NCBI GenBank assembly: GCA_902781705.1 | Contig: CACZKE010000019.1 | Span: 1-57,327 of the forward strand | Length of the DNA: 57,327 bases | Source of the DNA: an uncultured Bacteroidia bacterium | GTDB lineage: Bacteria; Bacteroidota; Bacteroidia; Bacteroidales; UBA932 | Direction: 5' to 3' | Shown: piece after piece, positions 46,120 to 53,669 of the stretch | Position numbering within the stretch: position 1 is the stretch's first letter | How the letters are laid out: every line of letters starts with the position of its first letter | Made by a program: the position numbers and the translations under genes | Notes under the pieces: generated by a model | What the model was told of the DNA's origin: nothing | The model's database searches: none | The model's input: the letters and a program-made list of their open reading frames with translations, nothing else

Positions 46120-46794
46120 TCAGTCCCCCAGCGGGGGAAGCTTGATATAGGAGGGAATATGGTCGTATCGTATGTAGGTGTAGCCGGAGGCGACGAGCAG
46201 GTCCGTCACGGCATCCATCGCGCCTTCGTAGGCCTTCCGCTTGAGTCCGGCGTGGTCCGCTTCCATGATGAGGCGCTGCCGGGCCGTATCCTGAAGTTTC
46301 GTCACCTCTTCATGGGCCCATTTGCCGCTTTCGGCAAAGACCTCGAAATCGGAAGGATTGACGATGATGTCCAGGTATTGGGGCGCCGGCAGGCGGACAT
46401 ATACGGTGTCGCCGGAGAAGCGGATGTCCTCCGGCCCCATCTCCAGCAGGTCCACACCGGCCCGGACAGTCCCTTTTGCGATGAGCACCAGGTGGTCGTC
46501 CACGTCCTTCCCGAAACCGTCCCGGGCCAGGGAACCGAGGGGCGTGGAGGCCAGGGCGCCGGGTTTGGACCGGGTGAGGACCATTTCGTCGTAATAGCAG
46601 GCCGTCGTCAGTTCGCCGAGGGCCTGGATCTTCGTGACGATCAGAACGGTATCGTCGATCGTGAGAGCATGCTTTTCCCGCCTGGCCAGCCGGCCGGCCA
46701 GGAAGAGGCCTGCAACTACGAGGACCGCCAGCAGAACGATCAGCGGCGAAACGGAAATGACGATTTTGCGGGGCTTCTTTTCCATGGCGGTCAT
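46120..46794 (-). CDS. DUF4230 membrane-anchored protein (second copy)
   Basis: 224 residues. A basic N terminus and one transmembrane helix (about 15-35, VSPLIVLLAVLVVAGLFLAG) lead into a periplasmic DUF4230 domain (IVTKIQALGELTTACYYDEMV, then DDHLVLIAKGTVRAGVDLLEM, and VYVRLPAPQYLDIIVNPSDFEVF). No known function. It overlaps the previous gene by ATGA and precedes the receiver-PPDK gene, so it is the middle of a three-gene operon. An alternative ATG lies 9 bases downstream. Confidence 0.85.
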   Translation of the reverse strand: MTAMEKKPRKIVISVSPLIVLLAVLVVAGLFLAGRLARREKHALTIDDTVLIVTKIQALGELTTACYYDEMVLTRSKPGALASTPLGSLARDGFGKDVDDHLVLIAKGTVRAGVDLLEMGPEDIRFSGDTVYVRLPAPQYLDIIVNPSDFEVFAESGKWAHEEVTKLQDTARQRLIMEADHAGLKRKAYEGAMDAVTDLLVASGYTYIRYDHIPSYIKLPPLGD

Positions 46795-47369
46795 TCGAAC
46801 ACGACTTCCACCGAAGTGAAGCCCATTTTGGTAAACACGGATTCAAAGAAGCGGCGGGCGTTTTCCTCCGCCTTCTCCAGGATGCCCAGCGAAGGGACGC
46901 TGCTGCGGATCTGCTTTTCGCCCTGCCGGAGCAGCGCATTCCGTTCCTCCGCGGAGAAAGAATGCCGGAGCATGGTCACATGGTCATACTCTTCCCGGAT
47001 CTCGGAAGCGGGCATGTCCAGGGACAGGAGTTTGGCATGGGGGACCGTGACGGTGACGCTGCCGTCCAGGCGGTTGATATCGACATTCTCCGCCGAGAAA
47101 CCGCTCAGGTCGATGCCGGCCTTCAGGTAGGCCGTGCAACTGAGGAGGATCTTCCGGTCGCCGATCTTGTACCACTCGCCTTCGTCATTGGCCTTCACGA
47201 TCTTGCGGACGCGGTATTCCACGAGGCTGAGTTCCCGCATCTGGGAAATCGCCTCGATCTCCCGCTGCGTCGTGTCTTCCGTGGCACGTTCAGAGCATCC
47301 CGGCAGCATGAGGGCGGTCAGGAGGAGGACGAAAAATGTCCCGGCAGTATGAAGGAAACATTTCATCAT
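46791..47369 (-). CDS. DUF4230-like lipoprotein (first copy)
   Basis: 192 residues. Lipoprotein signal with lipobox LPGC (FFVLLLTALMLPGC). The mature part parallels the next protein: SLVEYRVRKIVKANDEGEWYKIGDRKILLSCTAYLKAGIDLSGF, then VTVTVPHAKLLSLDM. This is the same order of elements as the DUF4230 domain, so the two are probably diverged paralogues, one lipid-anchored and one helix-anchored. First gene of the operon, with a TATCTTTG box just upstream. Confidence 0.8.
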   Translation of the reverse strand: MMKCFLHTAGTFFVLLLTALMLPGCSERATEDTTQREIEAISQMRELSLVEYRVRKIVKANDEGEWYKIGDRKILLSCTAYLKAGIDLSGFSAENVDINRLDGSVTVTVPHAKLLSLDMPASEIREEYDHVTMLRHSFSAEERNALLRQGEKQIRSSVPSLGILEKAEENARRFFESVFTKMGFTSVEVVFE

Positions 47370-47376
47370 GCCGGGA

Positions 47377-47407
47377 CAAAGATACTAAAAATCGGTGCTA
47401 TTCCAAT
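47377..47407 (-). promoter_or_regulatory. Promoter of the DUF4230/receiver-PPDK operon
   Basis: Minus strand TATCTTTG (47377-47384), with ATTG (three of four to TTTG) 19 bases upstream (47404-47407). It overlaps the last codons of the DUF4861 gene upstream. Confidence 0.6.
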
Positions 47408-48261
47408 GCGGACACCAGGTTGAACCATTCTTCGGCCGTCTTGACATCGCCTTTGGACCAGCAGGAACCGAAACGGTAGCGGAGCGGCTGTCCGGAGACG
47501 ATGCGCTTGCAGGCGACGAGGTGGGTGCCGTCTTCGGTGGTGAAGGTGGCGTCGGCCCCGGGCATGACGACGGCGACGCCGAGCATGCCGTCCTCCGGTT
47601 CGAAGGTCTGATCGGATGCGTGCTCCCAGATGGCGACGGCCGTGTCGGTGGTGCATTGTTTTTCAACGGTTTCCAGCGCTGCGTGCGTATTGATACCGGC
47701 GGCGATGGCGAGTGTGTCGATGCCTTCGAAGGCATAGACATCCTCCACGTCGAAGAAGTAAGTGTCGGGAACCACGGTGATGGTCTTGTCCAGGGCGACT
47801 TTCACGCCATCGGCCGCTTCCCACTCGGGATAATGGAGGGTGAAGACCACCTTTTCCGGCGTGTCTTCCACGACTTCCCAGGAACGGAAGTTCGTGGCCG
47901 GGAAACGGAGTTTTCCGTCGATGAGGGGCGTGGAAGCGCCTCCGCCCAGGGAGACGGCGACCTTGTAGCAGTCCTTGCCGCCATGGTCGTGGTGGTAGTA
48001 CTCGTCACTTTGGGTCTCATATCCCTTGTACCACTCGTCGGCGACGAGTTTGCCGGGGAGTTTCACCCAGATGTCGACGCCGGGGGAGGTGGGGTTCCCT
48101 TCCAGCGCCTTGCCGTAAATGCGGCCGGCGACGAGGTTGTTCTCGAAGACGAAGTCGTCGGAACGCTCCGGGACGAAGCGGGCCATGACTTTCTTCTCGG
48201 GCGCCTGCGTGCAGGCGGCGAGGGCCATGAGGCCAAGCATTGCATAGAAAAGCTTCTTCAT
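47398..48261 (-). CDS. DUF4861 lipoprotein
   Basis: 287 residues. Lipoprotein signal MKKLFYAMLGLMALAAC, lipobox LAAC. The body begins ARFVPERSDDFVFENNLVAGRIYG and has VDIWVKLPGKLVADEWYKGY and YYHHDHGGKDCYKVAVSLGGG, matching DUF4861, a beta-sandwich family often found next to kduI/kduD and uronate-degrading enzymes in Bacteroidetes. Role unknown; a sugar-binding or epimerase/isomerase-like function has been my reading of the fold, which is inference. It follows kduI after a short gap filled by a repeat. Confidence 0.83.
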   Translation of the reverse strand: MKKLFYAMLGLMALAACTQAPEKKVMARFVPERSDDFVFENNLVAGRIYGKALEGNPTSPGVDIWVKLPGKLVADEWYKGYETQSDEYYHHDHGGKDCYKVAVSLGGGASTPLIDGKLRFPATNFRSWEVVEDTPEKVVFTLHYPEWEAADGVKVALDKTITVVPDTYFFDVEDVYAFEGIDTLAIAAGINTHAALETVEKQCTTDTAVAIWEHASDQTFEPEDGMLGVAVVMPGADATFTTEDGTHLVACKRIVSGQPLRYRFGSCWSKGDVKTAEEWFNLVSALE

Positions 48262-48269
48262 GATGTCAA

Positions 48270-48312
48270 TGTCATTCTGAGCGCAGCGAAGAATCTAGCA
48301 GCGAAGAATCTA
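48270..48312. repeat. Dispersed-type repeat with 15-bp tandem duplication, supplying the kduI stop codon
   Basis: The short gap between kduI and DUF4861 is filled by TGTCATTCTGAGCGCAGCGA, then AGAATCTA. The unit GCAGCGAAGAATCTA occurs twice in direct succession (48283-48297 and 48298-48312). The last three bases of the second copy (CTA) are, on the minus strand, the TAG stop of kduI. This matches the GTCATTCTGAGC...GAAGAATCT repeats I know as widespread short interspersed repeats in bacterial genomes. Confidence 0.75.
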
Positions 48313-49173
48313 CTTCAGGTCCTTGGTGGCGCACCAGTCCATGTCGTTGTAGTCGTCGTTCTCGCCGCACATGCCCCAGATGAAGGTGTAGTTGCGGGTG
48401 GCGCAGGCGGAGTGGATGCTCCACTGCGAGTGGATGCTCCACTGCGGGGAGATGACGGCCTCCTCGTTGTGCATCCAGATGTGGCGCGTCTCCTGGGGCT
48501 CGCCCATGAAGTGGCACACGGCGGCGTCCTCGGGAACTTCGAAGTAGAAATAAACCTCCATGCGGCGGTCGTGGGTATGGGCCGGCATGGTGTTCCAGGT
48601 GCTGCCCGGAGCGAGTTCGGTCATGCCCATCTGGAGCTGGCAGCAAGGGACTACCTCCTTCACGAGCAGGCGGTTGATGGTGCGCTCGTTGCTCTCCTCC
48701 AGGGACCCGAGGTGCATCACGACGGCGTCCTTCTTGGACACTTTCTTCACGCCGGTCTCGCGGTGTGCGGTGGCGGAGCAGAAATAGAAATGGGCCGGTT
48801 TTTCCGGGTCGATGCTGCGGAAAGAGACGTGGCGGTTGCCGCGGCCGATGTAGATGGCCTCCTTGTAGGGAATCTCATATTCCTCCTCGCCGACTTTCAC
48901 GATACCGGTGCCGCCCACGTTGATGACGCCGATCTCGCGGCGCTGGGTGAAATATTCGGCCCGGAGGATCTCCGGGGCCTCGAGGACGAGTTCCTCACCG
49001 GTCGGCACGGCGCCGCCGGCGATGATGCGGTCGAACATGGAATACACCATGTTGATCTCGCCGGGGACCATGATGTTCTGTACGAGGTACTCCTTACGGA
49101 TACGTTCGGTATCGTAATGCCTCGCGTCCACGTTGCTGGACGCCTGACGGACGGTGCAATTCACTTTTGCCAT
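48310..49173 (-). CDS. kduI: 5-keto-4-deoxyuronate isomerase
   Basis: 287 residues from MAKVNCTVRQ at 49173 (an ATG 6 bases upstream is possible). KduI is a metal-dependent cupin that turns 5-keto-4-deoxyuronate into 2,5-diketo-3-deoxygluconate in the cytoplasm. Metal ligands are visible as H199 and H201 (PAHTHDRRME), E206, and H248 in QWSIHS, in line with H196, H198, E203 and H245 of the E. coli enzyme. The QWSIHS segment is duplicated (244-249 and 250-255) by an 18-bp tandem repeat, placing a second histidine next to the ligand. The enzyme is 9 residues longer than E. coli KduI: 3 at the start plus these 6. Activity is therefore uncertain. Confidence 0.94.
   Translation of the reverse strand: MAKVNCTVRQASSNVDARHYDTERIRKEYLVQNIMVPGEINMVYSMFDRIIAGGAVPTGEELVLEAPEILRAEYFTQRREIGVINVGGTGIVKVGEEEYEIPYKEAIYIGRGNRHVSFRSIDPEKPAHFYFCSATAHRETGVKKVSKKDAVVMHLGSLEESNERTINRLLVKEVVPCCQLQMGMTELAPGSTWNTMPAHTHDRRMEVYFYFEVPEDAAVCHFMGEPQETRHIWMHNEEAVISPQWSIHSQWSIHSACATRNYTFIWGMCGENDDYNDMDWCATKDLK
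48410..48445. repeat. 18-bp tandem duplication inside kduI
   Basis: GAGTGGATGCTCCACTGC occurs twice without a mismatch (48410-48427, 48428-48445). Each copy contains the inverted repeat AGTGGA/TCCACT, so slippage at a hairpin is a likely origin. It doubles residues QWSIHS. Confidence 0.95.
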
Positions 49174-49188
49174 ATTCATTCTTTTTTC

Positions 49189-49362
49189 AGATTTCTCGAC
49201 TTCGCTCGAAATGACAAGACGATAATTGTTGTCATTTCGACCAAGGCCGGAGGCCGCAATGACAAGACAATTGTTGTCATTTCGACCAAGGCCGGAGGCC
49301 GCAATGACAAGACGATAATGGTTGTCATTTCGACCAAGGCCGGAGGCCGCGTGGAGAAATCT
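49189..49362. repeat. Array of palindromic repeats between kduD and kduI
   Basis: Three copies of a 45-48-base unit (starting 49228, 49273 and 49321) share GTTGTCATTTCGACCAAGGC, then CGGAGGCCGC, and the linking part AATGACAAGAC. The whole block is bounded by AGATTTCTCGAC (49189-49200) and GTGGAGAAATCT (49351-49362), which are inverted repeats with one mismatch. The right boundary is 1 bp from the kduD stop codon. Spacer-like parts are nearly identical, so it is not a CRISPR. It resembles the interspersed palindromic repeats seen near genes in many Bacteroidetes genomes. Confidence 0.9.
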
Positions 49363-49363
49363 A

Positions 49364-50167
49364 TTATTGAGGTTGTTTTCCGATGTAGGCGAGGATACCG
49401 CCATCGACATAGAGGATATGGCCGTTCACGGCGTCGGAGGCGTGGGAGGCGAGGAAGACGGCGGGACCGCCGAGTTCACTGGGCTCGAGCCAGCGGCCGG
49501 CCGGGGTCTTCGCGCAGATGAAGCTGTCGAAGGGATGGCGGCTGCCGTCGGGCTGGCGCTCGCGGAGCGGTGCGGTCTGGGGCGTGGCGATGTAGCCCGG
49601 GCCGATGCCGTTGCACTGGATGTTGTACCCGCCGTACTCGGAGCAGATGTTCCGGGTGAGCATCTTCAGGCCGCCCTTCGCGGCGGCGTAGGCGCTCACG
49701 GTCTCGCGGCCGAGCTCGGACATCATGGAGCAGATGTTGATGATCTTGCCTTCGCGGCGCTCCATCATCTCGGGGAGCACGGCGGAAGCGACGATGAACG
49801 GGGCGACGAGGTCCACGTCGATCACCTGCTGGAACTCCTTGCGCTGCATCTCGTGCATGGGAATGCGCTTGATGATGCCGGCGTTGTTCACGAGGATGTC
49901 GATCTGGCCCACCTCGGCGTGGATCTTCTCCACGAGGGCCTTGACGGCCACCTCGTCGGTGACGTCGCACACATAGCCGTGCACGTTCTCGATGCCGGCC
50001 TCCTTGTAGTTGTTCAGGCCACGCTCGAGGGCGGCCTCGTTGATGTCATTGAAGATGATGTTCTTGATGCCGGCGGCGACAAAGGCCTTGGCAATGTTGA
50101 ACCCGATGCCGTAGGAGGCGCCGGTAATCCAGGCGTTCTTGCCTTCGAGGGAGAAAGGATTGGCCAT
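49364..50167 (-). CDS. kduD: 2-keto-3-deoxygluconate 5-dehydrogenase / gluconate 5-dehydrogenase
   Basis: 267 residues starting MANPFSLEGKNAWITG. Short-chain dehydrogenase with the NAD motif GASYGIG (about 18-24), NNAG (about 97-100), the serine in ICSMMSELG and the YAAAK Tyr/Lys pair. KduD interconverts 2,5-diketo-3-deoxygluconate and 2-keto-3-deoxygluconate, the step after KduI. It heads a leftward cluster kduD-kduI-DUF4861 and is preceded by a full promoter with a 16-bp palindrome. No kdgK or kdgA is present in the window. Confidence 0.92.
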   Translation of the reverse strand: MANPFSLEGKNAWITGASYGIGFNIAKAFVAAGIKNIIFNDINEAALERGLNNYKEAGIENVHGYVCDVTDEVAVKALVEKIHAEVGQIDILVNNAGIIKRIPMHEMQRKEFQQVIDVDLVAPFIVASAVLPEMMERREGKIINICSMMSELGRETVSAYAAAKGGLKMLTRNICSEYGGYNIQCNGIGPGYIATPQTAPLRERQPDGSRHPFDSFICAKTPAGRWLEPSELGGPAVFLASHASDAVNGHILYVDGGILAYIGKQPQ

Positions 50168-50207
50168 ACTGCTATGTGTTTTAAAGTTGTTTCCTGTTTG
50201 CCGGATG

Positions 50208-50238
50208 CAAAGATACAAACGTTTGTATTTATTTCAAA
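50208..50238 (-). promoter_or_regulatory. kduD promoter with a perfect 16-bp operator palindrome
   Basis: Minus strand -33 TTTG (50235-50238), 19 bases, -7 TATCTTTG (50208-50215): a full consensus. Between them, touching the -7 box, lies ATACAAACGTTTGTAT (50213-50228), a perfect palindrome with the CG-centred AAACGTTT core typical of LacI/GalR-family operators. Its position predicts repression. No LacI-type gene is in the window, so the regulator would be encoded elsewhere. Confidence 0.75.
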
Positions 50239-50300
50239 ATCTTTCTGGAAAGTCTGTGTGGATTGTTACGTAACGACCTTATCCTGTTACGGAATGACCC

Positions 50301-50330
50301 TTTGACCGTGCAGAAAAGAATGTATCTTTG
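50301..50330 (+). promoter_or_regulatory. Promoter of the rightward uronate cluster
   Basis: TTTG (50301-50304), 18 bases, TATCTTTG (50323-50330); the lipoprotein ATG follows at 50358. It is divergent from the kduD promoter, about 65 bases away, so the palindrome could influence both. Confidence 0.75.
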
Positions 50331-50357
50331 CAAAAAGCGCAGATACGTACGTTTTCG

Positions 50358-51737
50358 ATGGAAAAAATGACTCGGAATAAACGAATGCTGGTTTTCAGCA
50401 TGTTGCTCCTGCTTGGGGTACCTTCCTGTGCGCAAGACGCCCCCCACGGAGAAAATGGGACGAAACCGGAGCCCCCTTCGGAGAAACCGGTCGTGGAACA
50501 GGTCGAGGTCGTGTTCGATCATCCCTGTGCCTATGTCAATGCTGAGGACCTGGACCGGGTATGCCGGAGAATCTCCGGGAAGGATGAATCTGATCCGGTA
50601 TATGCCTCCTGGCTGGAATTCAGCCAGAATGAATGGGCGCAGGAAACCATCCGTCCGTCGGCCTTGGAAACGGTCGTGCGTGGTGATCCGAAAGGGACGG
50701 GTACGACGGAGAATTACATCCTTTGTGCCCGGCAGGCTGCGGCCGCGTTCCAGCTGGCCCTGCGCTGGAAACTGTCCGGAGATGAAAAGTACGCGGAATC
50801 GGCCCGGGCGATCCTGAACGAATGGGCCCAAGTCAACAAGCGGATCACTGCCAATGACAGCAACCAGTATCTGCTGGCAGGCTTTCAGGGATATACGTTT
50901 GCCAATGCGGCCGAGTTGCTTCGGGACTATGGCAAGTGGACCTCTACCGAGCAAGGACGTTTCAAGACATGGCTGAAAGAGGTCTGGTATGCGAAGAATC
51001 ACTGGTTCCTGGAAAACCATGGCGGCCCCCATGTCTGTGACTTGCATTACTGGTCCAATTGGGAACTGGCCAATCTGGCCTCCGTCCTGGCCATCGGAAT
51101 CTATCTGGAAGACCAGGTAATGGTGAACGAGGTGAACACTCAGTTCCTTTCCGGAAAGGGAAGCGGAGCCCTGTCGAACCTGGTCCCGTTTGACCCCGTC
51201 CCCGACCCGGACGGAAGTGGCGGCATGATTGCACAGTGCATGGAATCAGGTCGGGATCAGGGACATGCTACACTTTGTGTATCGCTGGTCGCGGAACTGT
51301 GCAGGATGGCACAGAACATCGGCCTGGATTTTTGGGGAGCCGACGGAAACCGCGTGCTCGCCATGGCCGAGTATGTGGCAAAATACAATGTCAGGCCGGA
51401 CGGTGCCTTCCTTCCCGGGACCATGCCTTTCACCGAATACCGGTATTGTATGGGATGTTCCTGCGGAAACCAGACGCACGGTGCTGTCCATTCGACAGTG
51501 TCTGCCAATGCCCGTGGCAAGGAACGGCCGGGTTGGGAACTGATCCGTACCCATTATGTCAGGGAAAAGGAATTGCCGGAATCGGCTTGCCACTATTCGG
51601 CGTTATTCGCAGCCCAGCTCCGTTATCGGGACGGCGTCCTGACCGGTGACGGCGGAGCCGGTGACCTCCGGTATGGAACGGCCAGCGGGGCCTTCGATCA
51701 ATTAGGATGGGGAACGTTATTGTTTTATGATGAATAG
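50358..51737 (+). CDS. Alginate-lyase-family toroid lipoprotein
   Basis: 459 residues. Lipoprotein signal with lipobox VPSC. The (alpha/alpha) toroid region shows ALRWKLSGDEKYAESARAILNEWA, YTFANAAELLRDYGKW, then HVCDLHYWSNWELANLASVLAIGIYL and QCMESGRDQGHATLC (295 on), and EYVAKYNV. This matches Bacteroidetes proteins of Pfam Alginate_lyase as I know them. Alginate need not be the substrate; related enzymes act on other uronate polymers. First gene of a three-gene operon with GH97 and the toroid/beta-helix fusion. Confidence 0.82.
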   Translation: MEKMTRNKRMLVFSMLLLLGVPSCAQDAPHGENGTKPEPPSEKPVVEQVEVVFDHPCAYVNAEDLDRVCRRISGKDESDPVYASWLEFSQNEWAQETIRPSALETVVRGDPKGTGTTENYILCARQAAAAFQLALRWKLSGDEKYAESARAILNEWAQVNKRITANDSNQYLLAGFQGYTFANAAELLRDYGKWTSTEQGRFKTWLKEVWYAKNHWFLENHGGPHVCDLHYWSNWELANLASVLAIGIYLEDQVMVNEVNTQFLSGKGSGALSNLVPFDPVPDPDGSGGMIAQCMESGRDQGHATLCVSLVAELCRMAQNIGLDFWGADGNRVLAMAEYVAKYNVRPDGAFLPGTMPFTEYRYCMGCSCGNQTHGAVHSTVSANARGKERPGWELIRTHYVREKELPESACHYSALFAAQLRYRDGVLTGDGGAGDLRYGTASGAFDQLGWGTLLFYDE

Positions 51738-51740
51738 GTG

Positions 51741-53669
51741 ATGAGAGCTTTGACATGGTTGGGGATGATCTCCCTTTTATTTCCTGCCGCAATTCTTTCG
51801 GCACAGTCTTTCGACGTCGTTTCTCCGGACGGACGGCAATCCGCACGGATCGAGGTGCGGTCGGAAGGAGGATGTACGCGGATTACCTACGCTACCGCCC
51901 TGGATGGACGTCCTGTCATCTTGCCTTCGTCCATGGACATGACGGTGGACAACCATGTCTGGGAGATGGCGACGGGCAAGCGTTCCGTACCCCGCCTGGA
52001 CCGCTGGTTCGACAACCTGGCCCTTTCTGGCACGGACGTGACTTCCCGGGACACCGTATGGCACAATCCTTTCGGGGAACGGAGCTCGGTCCGGGATGCT
52101 TACCGGGGCGTCGTCCTGCATTTTACGAAGGACGATTCTTCCTTGTGCGGACTGGATATCGAGTTCCGGGCCTATGATGAGGGGATCGCCTTCCGGTATC
52201 TCCTGCCCATGCATCCGGATGCCCTGTATCACCGGATCGTTGCGGACAACACCGAGTTCGCATTCCCGGCTGGCACAGAGGCCTGGTACCACCTGTGGGC
52301 GCAGGCCTTCTACGAAAAGCGCCCGCTGGAAGGATGGACGGACGAATGTGAGCGTCCGCTTACGCTGCAGCTTGCGGATGACCTGTATGCGGCTGTCGGG
52401 GAAGCCGGCGTCGTCGATTTCCCACGGGGAAAACTCCGGCTTGCCCGCCCGAATGTGCTGGCCGTCGCCCTGAACGACACGGGCACGGACCTGGTGACGC
52501 CTTATGCCATGCCTTGGCGCGTGGTGATGGCTTCCGACCGGCTGGGCGGACTGCTGGAACAGAACGATATCTTCCTGAACCTGAACGAAGCCTGCCGGAT
52601 CGCTGATACGGACTGGATCAAGCCAGGCAAGATCCTCCGCGAAACCCGCCTGACCACCGAAAACTCCAAGGCCTGCATCGACTTTGCCGCCCGGCACGGG
52701 ATCGATTACATCCTGTACGACTGGAAATGGTATGGCCGGGGGGACGATTTCGCATCAGATGCGACGAAGGTCGTCGTCCCCATCGACCTGCCGGAGGTGA
52801 TCCGCTATGGCGCTTCGAAAGGGGTAGGCCTGTGGGTCTATGTGAATCAGCATGCGCTCCAGAAACAGGGGGCTTCCTTGTTCAGAACCTACGAGGATTG
52901 GGGCGTGAAGGGTGTCAAGTTCGGTTTCGTCCAATTCACGAATCAGCATTGGGCCGGCTGGGTGCATGGATTGGTCCGGGATGCCGCCGACAGCCATATC
53001 ATGGTGAACATCCATGACGAGTACAGGCCCACGGGTTACTCCAGAACTTATCCGAACCTGCTTACGCAGGAAGGGATCTGCGGAAATGAGGAATGGCCTT
53101 CCGCCACGCATAATACGGTCCTTCCGTTCACGCGGATGCTCTGCGGGGCTGCGGATTATACGGTTTGCTACTTCGATCCGCGCCTGAAGAATACCCATGC
53201 ACACCAGCTGGCCCTGCCGGTGATGTATTTCTCACCGCTCCAGACACTGTATTGGTATGATACACCGGACCGGATCGTGGAAACGCCTGAACTCGCTTTC
53301 TTTGACGAGGTCCCCGTCGTTTGGGATGAAACGCGGGTGGTTGACGACCGCATCGGTGTCACGGCGGCCATCGCCCGACGGAGCGGTGAAGACTGGTATC
53401 TCGGACTGATCGGCAACGACGAACCGCAGACCGTGACGGTCCCGACAGATTTCCTCGTATCGGGACAGCCTTACCTAATGACGGTCTATACGGATGATCC
53501 GACCGTGGATACGGTAACACACGTGGCCGTTCGGAAATTCATCGTCCGGGGCGGTAATCCGCTGCCGTTTGCCCTTCTTGCCCGCGGCGGTGCTGCCGCA
53601 TCTTTCCGGCCTGCTGCCCAAAAGGATTTGAAATCCTGTCGGAAATTAGGGAAAAGGATTGTCTTATGA
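51741..53669 (+). CDS. GH97 family glycoside hydrolase (second copy)
   Basis: About 642 residues. Signal peptide MRALTWLGMISLLFPAAILSAQ; a GTG 3 bases earlier is an alternative start. Same layout as the GH97 at 30.5 kb: sandwich, barrel with IDFAARHGIDYILYDWKWYG, KGVKFGFVQFTNQHW, NIHDEYRPTGYSRTYPNLLTQEGICGNEE, and C-terminal sandwich. The KFGF strand again lacks an Asp. The two copies are recognisably homologous but far from identical, so not a recent duplication. It starts 3 bp after the lipoprotein gene and overlaps the next by ATGA. Confidence 0.92.
   Translation: MRALTWLGMISLLFPAAILSAQSFDVVSPDGRQSARIEVRSEGGCTRITYATALDGRPVILPSSMDMTVDNHVWEMATGKRSVPRLDRWFDNLALSGTDVTSRDTVWHNPFGERSSVRDAYRGVVLHFTKDDSSLCGLDIEFRAYDEGIAFRYLLPMHPDALYHRIVADNTEFAFPAGTEAWYHLWAQAFYEKRPLEGWTDECERPLTLQLADDLYAAVGEAGVVDFPRGKLRLARPNVLAVALNDTGTDLVTPYAMPWRVVMASDRLGGLLEQNDIFLNLNEACRIADTDWIKPGKILRETRLTTENSKACIDFAARHGIDYILYDWKWYGRGDDFASDATKVVVPIDLPEVIRYGASKGVGLWVYVNQHALQKQGASLFRTYEDWGVKGVKFGFVQFTNQHWAGWVHGLVRDAADSHIMVNIHDEYRPTGYSRTYPNLLTQEGICGNEEWPSATHNTVLPFTRMLCGAADYTVCYFDPRLKNTHAHQLALPVMYFSPLQTLYWYDTPDRIVETPELAFFDEVPVVWDETRVVDDRIGVTAAIARRSGEDWYLGLIGNDEPQTVTVPTDFLVSGQPYLMTVYTDDPTVDTVTHVAVRKFIVRGGNPLPFALLARGGAAASFRPAAQKDLKSCRKLGKRIVL

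Noticed and set aside
49189-49362. CRISPR array
   Set aside because: The regular 45-48-bp units have nearly identical sequence throughout, with no variable spacers and no cas genes.
49174-49410. N-terminal extension of KduI through the repeat array
   Set aside because: The repeats happen to stay open (giving AASGLGRNDN repeats), but KduI family proteins begin near MAKVNCTVRQ. The extension also overlaps the end of kduD.
30512-53669. The two GH97 genes as a recent tandem duplication
   Set aside because: Their sequences differ across the whole length and the flanking genes differ; they are old paralogues or separate acquisitions.
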